Assembly (NCBI GenBank): GCA_964372215.1
Contig: CAYJQC010000023.1
Coordinates: forward strand, 1 to 64,000
Direction of reading: 5' to 3'
Origin: DAIMFL01 sp964372215
GTDB taxonomy: Bacteria; Pseudomonadota; Alphaproteobacteria; Dongiales; Dongiaceae
DNA: 64,000 nt
A program made the position numbers and the translations under genes. Of this stretch, positions 59,948-64,000 are shown piece after piece (positions within the stretch are counted from its first letter, which is position 1; every line of letters begins with the position of its first letter). Below the pieces are notes generated by a model. It did not search any database. It was given only the letters and a program-made list of their open reading frames with translations, and had not been told where the DNA came from.

Positions 59948-60556
59948 ATGGTTCCGGCCGTGACTGCCGAGCCTGCGGTCATTGCCGAGGCCAAGGCCGC
60001 GCTGCGCCAGGCGGCGGCGGAGCGCCGGCGCCAGGCGGCGGCGGCGCTGGCGCCGGACCTGGCCGGACGGCGGGTGCTCGGCCACATTCTCGCGTCGATC
60101 GACCTGCCGCCGGGGGCGGCGGTCTCCGCCTTCTGGCCGCTCGACGAGGAGCTCGACCTGCGCGAGGTCGTCGCCCATCTCCATGGCGCCGGCCATGAAA
60201 TCGGCCTGCCGGTGGTGCTCGGGCGCGGCCGGCCGCTGCTGTTTCGCCGCTGGCAGCCGGACACGGTCCTGGTGCAGGGCGGCTTCCGCGTGATGACCCC
60301 GCCGCCCGCCGCGCCGGAGGTGGTGCCCTCAGTGCTGCTGGTGCCGCTGCTCGCCTTCGACTCTGCCGGCTATCGCCTGGGCTATGGCGGCGGGTTCTAC
60401 GACCGCACCCTGGCGAAGCTGCGGGCCGCCGGGCCGGTGCTCGCGATCGGCGTCGCCTATGCGGCGCAGGAGGTGGCCGAAGTGCCGCGCGAGGCGACCG
60501 ACCAGAAGCTCGACTGGATCGTCACCGAGGAAAGCGCGCGGCGGGTCGGCGGCTGA
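59948..60556 (+). CDS. fthC: 5-formyltetrahydrofolate cyclo-ligase
   Basis: A 202-residue ATP-dependent enzyme that turns 5-formyl-THF into 5,10-methenyl-THF. EAKAALRQAAAERRRQAAAA is the N-terminal helix. SAFWPLDEELDLREVVAHLH and the ATP site PLLAFDSAGYRLGYGGGFYD are family features, and the C-terminal DQKLDWIVTEE is conserved. It is directly downstream of 6S RNA, as in other proteobacteria, and may be expressed from the same transcript. The ATG at 59948 has only a weak RBS. Confidence 0.94.
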   Translation: MVPAVTAEPAVIAEAKAALRQAAAERRRQAAAALAPDLAGRRVLGHILASIDLPPGAAVSAFWPLDEELDLREVVAHLHGAGHEIGLPVVLGRGRPLLFRRWQPDTVLVQGGFRVMTPPPAAPEVVPSVLLVPLLAFDSAGYRLGYGGGFYDRTLAKLRAAGPVLAIGVAYAAQEVAEVPREATDQKLDWIVTEESARRVGG

Positions 60557-60587
60557 CCGCCGCAGCTCCGCCGTCACTCTCGCAGGC

Positions 60588-60660
60588 CGATCCGGCCATG
60601 CTCTACTTCAGTAGGGATCGACCAGGATCACGCCTCGGATTGATTCGATCCGAGGCGATC
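60588..60660. repeat. Dispersed palindromic element, copy 2
   Basis: It contains GATCCGGCCATGCTCTACTT, then GGATCACGCCTCGGAT-TGATTCG-ATCCGAGGCGATC. The 10-bp stem CGCCTCGGAT/ATCCGAGGCG (60631-60640 with 60648-60657) is perfect. Segments are shared with the element at 40139-40189, rearranged relative to it. It sits between convergent fthC and the esterase and could also end transcription. Confidence 0.65.
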
Positions 60661-60665
60661 TTCGC

Positions 60666-61679
60666 TTAGCGCCACAACGCATTGGCCAGGAACGGCAGGA
60701 ACCGGTCCATGCGGTAGTCGACGTCGGTGTGGTCGTCGTCGAACTCCTCGTAGACATGGTCGACCCCGTGGCGCTCGAGCTTGCGGTGCAGGCGGCGGGT
60801 GCCGAAATGGATGCGGAATTGGTCGTGGTCGCCGACGTCGAGCCAGATCGCCTTGAGCTTCCGGAGATCGTCGACATGGTCGTCGACGATGACCGCGGGA
60901 TCGTGGCGCAGCCAGTTGGCCCAGCGCTCCGGGATCAGTTCGGCGGTGTAGGGGTCGCAGGGCAGGCGCATGCAGCGGAACGATCCCGGGTCGGGGTCGA
61001 AGAACGCCCCCATGGCCAGCACCATTCGGCTGATCTGCTCCTCCGGCGTCGCCTTCTCCTTGGCCTCGAGGTGGAGCACGAACTTCTCGATCGAACGGTC
61101 GTGCTTGCGCAGCAGGTCGAGCGCCCGGTAGAGGTCGGGCAGCTCCAGCACCTCGAAGCCCATGTCGCCGGAGTTGCAGGCGAAGGCGGCCCAGAAATCG
61201 GCGTAGTGCATGCCATGCCAGACCGCGCCGTAGCCGCCCGACGACTTGCCGAAGCAGGCGCGGCGCCCGGGCCCGCCGCAGGCGAAGCGCTCCTCGACGA
61301 AGGGCACGATCTCCTGGATCAGGTAGTCGGCATAGCGGCCGGTGCCGACGCTGTTGACGTACTGGTTGCCGCCCAGCCGGGTGGCGCAGTCCGGGAAGGC
61401 GGCGACCACCGGCGGCATCGCGCCCTCGTGGATCAGCCGGTCCAGCCGCTCCGGCACGTTCTCGACCAGCGGCTTCCAGTTGGTATGGCCGAGGCCGGAG
61501 CCGAAATAGCCGGGCAGATCGACCAGCAGCGGCAGGTGCTGCGCCGCCGACCAGCTTGGCGGGGTATAGACGTGCAGCTCGCGCCGGGTCGGATCGTCCT
61601 GGGCGTTGCCCTCGAGCACCTCGGAATCGTGGGTCAGGCGGTGAATCGTGCCTTGCGGCAGGCGGTGGTTCCGGCGCAT
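60666..61679 (-). CDS. Putative esterase, alpha/beta hydrolase (EstD/enterochelin-esterase-like)
   Basis: A 337-residue hydrolase of the putative-esterase family. RRELHVYTPPSWSAAQHLPL and LLVDLPGYFGSGLGHTNWKP form the start of the fold, the nucleophile is Ser in CFGKSSGGYGAVWHGMHYAD, and the C-terminal DVGDHDQFRIHFG with EEFDDDHTDVDYRMDRFLPF provides acid and His. There is no signal peptide, so it is cytoplasmic. The substrate is unknown. It interrupts the fthC-ymdB order seen in related genomes and runs against both. Confidence 0.88.
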   Translation of the reverse strand: MRRNHRLPQGTIHRLTHDSEVLEGNAQDDPTRRELHVYTPPSWSAAQHLPLLVDLPGYFGSGLGHTNWKPLVENVPERLDRLIHEGAMPPVVAAFPDCATRLGGNQYVNSVGTGRYADYLIQEIVPFVEERFACGGPGRRACFGKSSGGYGAVWHGMHYADFWAAFACNSGDMGFEVLELPDLYRALDLLRKHDRSIEKFVLHLEAKEKATPEEQISRMVLAMGAFFDPDPGSFRCMRLPCDPYTAELIPERWANWLRHDPAVIVDDHVDDLRKLKAIWLDVGDHDQFRIHFGTRRLHRKLERHGVDHVYEEFDDDHTDVDYRMDRFLPFLANALWR

Positions 61680-61746
61680 CGCGTTTCTCCCTATTGTGGG
61701 CCGGGGTCCCGGCAGCGGGACCGGATTCTAGGCGAGTGGGTGGCAA

Positions 61747-62583
61747 ATGCGGCTGTTGTTCTGTGGTGACGTGGTCGGCCGGTCGGGCCGCGACGTGGTG
61801 GGCGAGCATCTGCCGCGGCTGCGCCGCGAGCTCGGCCTCGACTTCGTCGTGGTCAACGGCGAGAACGCCGCCGGCGGCTTCGGCATCACCGAGAAGATCT
61901 GCGCCGACATCTATGCCGCCGGGGCCGACGTTATCACCACCGGCAACCATGTCTGGGACCAGAAGGAAACGGTCGGCTTCATCGGCGGCGATCCGCGGCT
62001 GCTGCGCCCGGTCAACTTCCCGGCCGGCACGCCGGGCCGCGGCGCCGGGGTGTTTCCGGCGACCCGCGGCCGCAAGGTGATGGTGGTGAACCCGATGGGG
62101 CGGCTGTTCATGGATGCGCTCGACGATCCCTTCGCCGCGGTCGAGCGCGAGCTGGCGAGCCAGCGCCTGGGCGGCACCGTCGACGCGATCATCGTCGATG
62201 TCCATGCCGAGGCCAGCAGCGAGAAGATGGCGATGGGGCAGGTGCTGGACGGCCGGGTCTCGCTGGTGGTCGGCACTCACACCCATGTGCCGACCGCGGA
62301 TGCCCAGATCCTGCCCCGGGGAACCGCCTACCAGACCGATGCCGGGATGTGCGGCGACTACGATTCGGTGATCGGGATGGAGAAGGCGGTGCCGATCGCC
62401 CGCTTCACCCGCAAGCTGCCGACCGAGCGCCTGGCGGCGGCGTCGGGGCCGGCGACGCTGTGCGGGGTCTATGTCGAGACCGACGACAAGTCCGGGCTGG
62501 CGCTGCGGGTCGAACCGGTCAGGCTCGGCGGCCGGCTGGCGCCGCACCGGCCGCAGCCGCAGGTTCAGGTCAAGGCGGGATAG
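61747..62583 (+). CDS. ymdB: YmdB-type metallophosphoesterase (TIGR00282)
   Basis: A 278-residue dinuclear metal phosphodiesterase of the YmdB family. MRLLFCGDVVGRSGRDVVGE has the first Asp ligand, FVVVNGENAAGGFGITEKI the Asn/Glu region, DVITTGNHVWDQKETVGFIG the Asn-His pair and DVHAEASSEKMAMGQVLDGR the next His. SLVVGTHTHVPTADAQILPR supplies the final His ligands. Members hydrolyse cyclic nucleotides and can affect RNA decay. It is divergent from the esterase. Confidence 0.94.
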   Translation: MRLLFCGDVVGRSGRDVVGEHLPRLRRELGLDFVVVNGENAAGGFGITEKICADIYAAGADVITTGNHVWDQKETVGFIGGDPRLLRPVNFPAGTPGRGAGVFPATRGRKVMVVNPMGRLFMDALDDPFAAVERELASQRLGGTVDAIIVDVHAEASSEKMAMGQVLDGRVSLVVGTHTHVPTADAQILPRGTAYQTDAGMCGDYDSVIGMEKAVPIARFTRKLPTERLAAASGPATLCGVYVETDDKSGLALRVEPVRLGGRLAPHRPQPQVQVKAG

Positions 62584-62620
62584 CGGAGCTGTCGGCGGCG
62601 GGCGGCCGCCGCGGACCGGC

Positions 62621-62896
62621 TCAGCGGCGGGCGGCGGGCAATACCTCGGACAGCACCACCTCGAGGCTGCCGAGCTGGCCGGTGATCTGCTCGGCCAGGG
62701 CGCGCGCCGCGTCGGCGCCGGCCAGGGCCGAGGGATGGCGTGCCGCTTCCTCGATGCCGTCCAGGGACGCCAGGCTCATGTTGAGAGCGGCGGCGTCGAG
62801 CGTCGCCGCCAGGGCGCCGAGGCCGAACCCGCCGGCAGCGGCATCGTTGGCTGCCGGACCCTGCGGCGAGCCCGGGGCGCTTCCCTTGCGAGACAT
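62621..62896 (-). CDS. Small hypothetical protein, Ala-rich
   Basis: A 91-residue protein of unknown function (MSRKGSAPGSPQGPAANDAA, LGALAATLDAAALNMSLASL, AEQITGQLGSLEVVLSEVLP). It has a disordered N terminus and helices. GGAG lies 7 bp before the ATG, which favours a real gene. It lies between ymdB and yebC on the opposite strand. I recognise no family; the longer frame upstream overlaps the yebC leader. Confidence 0.5.
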   Translation of the reverse strand: MSRKGSAPGSPQGPAANDAAAGGFGLGALAATLDAAALNMSLASLDGIEEAARHPSALAGADAARALAEQITGQLGSLEVVLSEVLPAARR

Positions 62897-63144
62897 GGCG
62901 ATGCTCCATTGCGATGCGGCCGATGCAAGCGGCTTGGCAGTTTCCGCCGCGGTCGGTAAATGGATGCTGAACAGGCACCCGGCGGCGGCGATCGGAACCG
63001 GCGCCGCGGCGGGCCGGCCGGCGGCGCCGGAACATCCAAATATTGCCATATTGAGGAGATACCGATGCATCGCGGGCTGCCCACGTCACCACAATATGTG
63101 GTAGATAGTGCCCTGCAACTCGCCGGATTTGGGGTAGAGCGCTG

Positions 63145-63894
63145 ATGGCTGGCCATTCGCAATTCAAGAACATCATGTACCGCAAGGGCGCGCAGGACGC
63201 CAAGCGGGCCAAGGTGTTCACCAAGATCATCCGCGAGCTCACGGTGGCCGCACGGACCGGCGCGCCCGATCCGGAGTCCAATCCGCGGCTGCGCGCGGCG
63301 ATCCAGGCGGCGCGCAACGCCAACATGCCGAAGGACACCATGGAGCGCGCGATCAAGCGCGGTGCCGGCGGCGACGACGACACCAGCTACGAGGAAGTGC
63401 GCTACGAGGGCTACGGCCCCGGCGGCGTCGCCATCATCGTCGAGGCGCTGACCGACAACCGCAACCGGACCGCGAGCGAGGTGCGCTCGGCGTTCTCCAA
63501 GCATGGCGGGACCCTGGGCGAGACCAACAGCGTCTCCTTCATGTTCGAGCGCAAGGGGGTGGTGCGCTACCCGGCCAAGGTGGCCTCGGCGGACGGCATG
63601 TTCGAGGCGGCGCTCGAGGCCGGCGCCGACAATGTCGCGAGCGACGACGAGGCGCACGAGGTGACCTGCGCGGTCGAAGACTTCGCGGCGGTGCGCGACG
63701 CGATCGAGGCCCGCTTCGGCGCGTCGCAGGAGGCGCGGCTGCAATGGCGGCCGATGAACAGCATCCCGGTCGACGCCGACACCGCCGCGACGCTGCTCAG
63801 GCTGATGGACGTGCTCGACGACAATGACGACGTGCAGACGGTGTCGGCCAATTTCGACGTCGCCGAAGACGTGATGGCACGGCTGACGGCCTGA
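63145..63894 (+). CDS. yebC: YebC/PmpR family translational or transcriptional regulator
   Basis: A 249-residue member of the YebC family. MAGHSQFKNIMYRKGAQDAK, KRAKVFTKIIRELTVAARTG, NPRLRAAIQAARNANMPKDT and MERAIKRGAGGDDDTSYEEV are all family blocks; the C-terminal half contains GPGGVAIIVEALTDNRNRTA and FMFERKGVVRYPA. Members have been described as DNA-binding regulators and as ribosome factors for proline runs. It lies immediately upstream of ruvC, as in many bacteria. The ATG lacks a strong RBS. Confidence 0.95.
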   Translation: MAGHSQFKNIMYRKGAQDAKRAKVFTKIIRELTVAARTGAPDPESNPRLRAAIQAARNANMPKDTMERAIKRGAGGDDDTSYEEVRYEGYGPGGVAIIVEALTDNRNRTASEVRSAFSKHGGTLGETNSVSFMFERKGVVRYPAKVASADGMFEAALEAGADNVASDDEAHEVTCAVEDFAAVRDAIEARFGASQEARLQWRPMNSIPVDADTAATLLRLMDVLDDNDDVQTVSANFDVAEDVMARLTA

Positions 63895-63966
63895 CGGTCG
63901 GATGGTGGCCATTTCCGCGTTTCGACGCGCGTCCCATCGCCGCGCCGCCCATTGGAGCAACGCCTG

Positions 63967-64000
63967 ATGCGATTGCTGGGCCTCGATCCGGGGCTGCGCC
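63967..64000 (+). CDS. ruvC: Holliday junction resolvase RuvC, first codons only
   Basis: The window ends 34 bases into this gene. The start encodes MRLLGLDPGLR, which matches the conserved N terminus of RuvC (including the first catalytic Asp in GLDPGLR). Its position right after yebC is the expected yebC-ruvCAB order. It continues beyond the window. Confidence 0.85.
   Translation, partial: MRLLGLDPGLR

Overview
The window is a 64 kb chromosomal segment of a GC-rich alphaproteobacterium, most likely from the Rhodospirillales or a neighbouring order. The evidence is the gene content: a fused indolepyruvate ferredoxin oxidoreductase, a three-gene NAD(P) transhydrogenase (pntAA-pntAB-pntB), COQ9 near rpsU, TrcR/DUF1013, DUF1192, DUF1465, DUF465, a zapA-6S RNA-fthC block, and a CtrA-type site. 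Almost all DNA is coding and there is no IS element, prophage, CRISPR array or tRNA. Very large overlapping open frames on the opposite strand are GC artefacts.

Layout. 0-13.4 kb: LysR regulator divergent from a DUF1127 gene, indolepyruvate oxidoreductase, Bcr/CflA exporter, acyl-CoA synthetase, oligoendopeptidase F, ABC1 kinase, REC-HPt-like response regulator. 13.4-17.4 kb: encapsulated-ferritin-like protein, transhydrogenase operon, VOC protein. 17.4-22 kb: higBA toxin-antitoxin, rpsU, def, COQ9, purEK. 22-31.6 kb: GGDEF protein, two DUF465 proteins, phosphofructokinase, TIGR02444 protein, ubiX, LysE-type exporter, creatininase-family amidohydrolase, propionyl-CoA synthetase, secreted hypothetical, ALDH7-type dehydrogenase. 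31.6-35.5 kb: cobalt-type nitrile hydratase operon (alpha, beta, accessory), trcR, quinone oxidoreductase, DUF1192. 35.5-36.1 kb: a gene-free stretch with a CtrA box and two intrinsic terminators. 36.1-42.2 kb: metY, alpha/beta hydrolase, hsp20 with a ROSE-like leader, DUF1465, rpmE, ABC exporter. 42.2-48.2 kb: PAS protein, MotB-like, MotA-like and OmpA-like envelope proteins, suhB, efp. 48.3-59 kb: metF, thiE, fbaB, gap and tkt on the minus strand, interrupted by a sorbosone dehydrogenase/cytochrome c pair and an AsmA protein. 59-64 kb: DUF4164, zapA, 6S RNA, fthC, an esterase, ymdB, yebC and the first codons of ruvC.

The genes are mainly core metabolism and housekeeping: central carbon (pfk, fbaB, gap, tkt), one-carbon and methionine (metF, metY, fthC), redox balance (pnt), translation (rpsU, rpmE, efp, def), quinone synthesis (ubiX, COQ9) and cell cycle (trcR, zapA, 6S RNA). 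The more unusual content is regulatory: a LysR operator at the classical -65 position, a nearly leaderless higBA promoter with nested palindromes, a sigma-32 promoter plus ROSE-like thermometer before hsp20, and two adjacent putative small transcripts with an 11-nt mutually complementary segment upstream of metY. I found no complete, clearly new multi-gene system. All calls rest on reading sequence and motifs without database searches.
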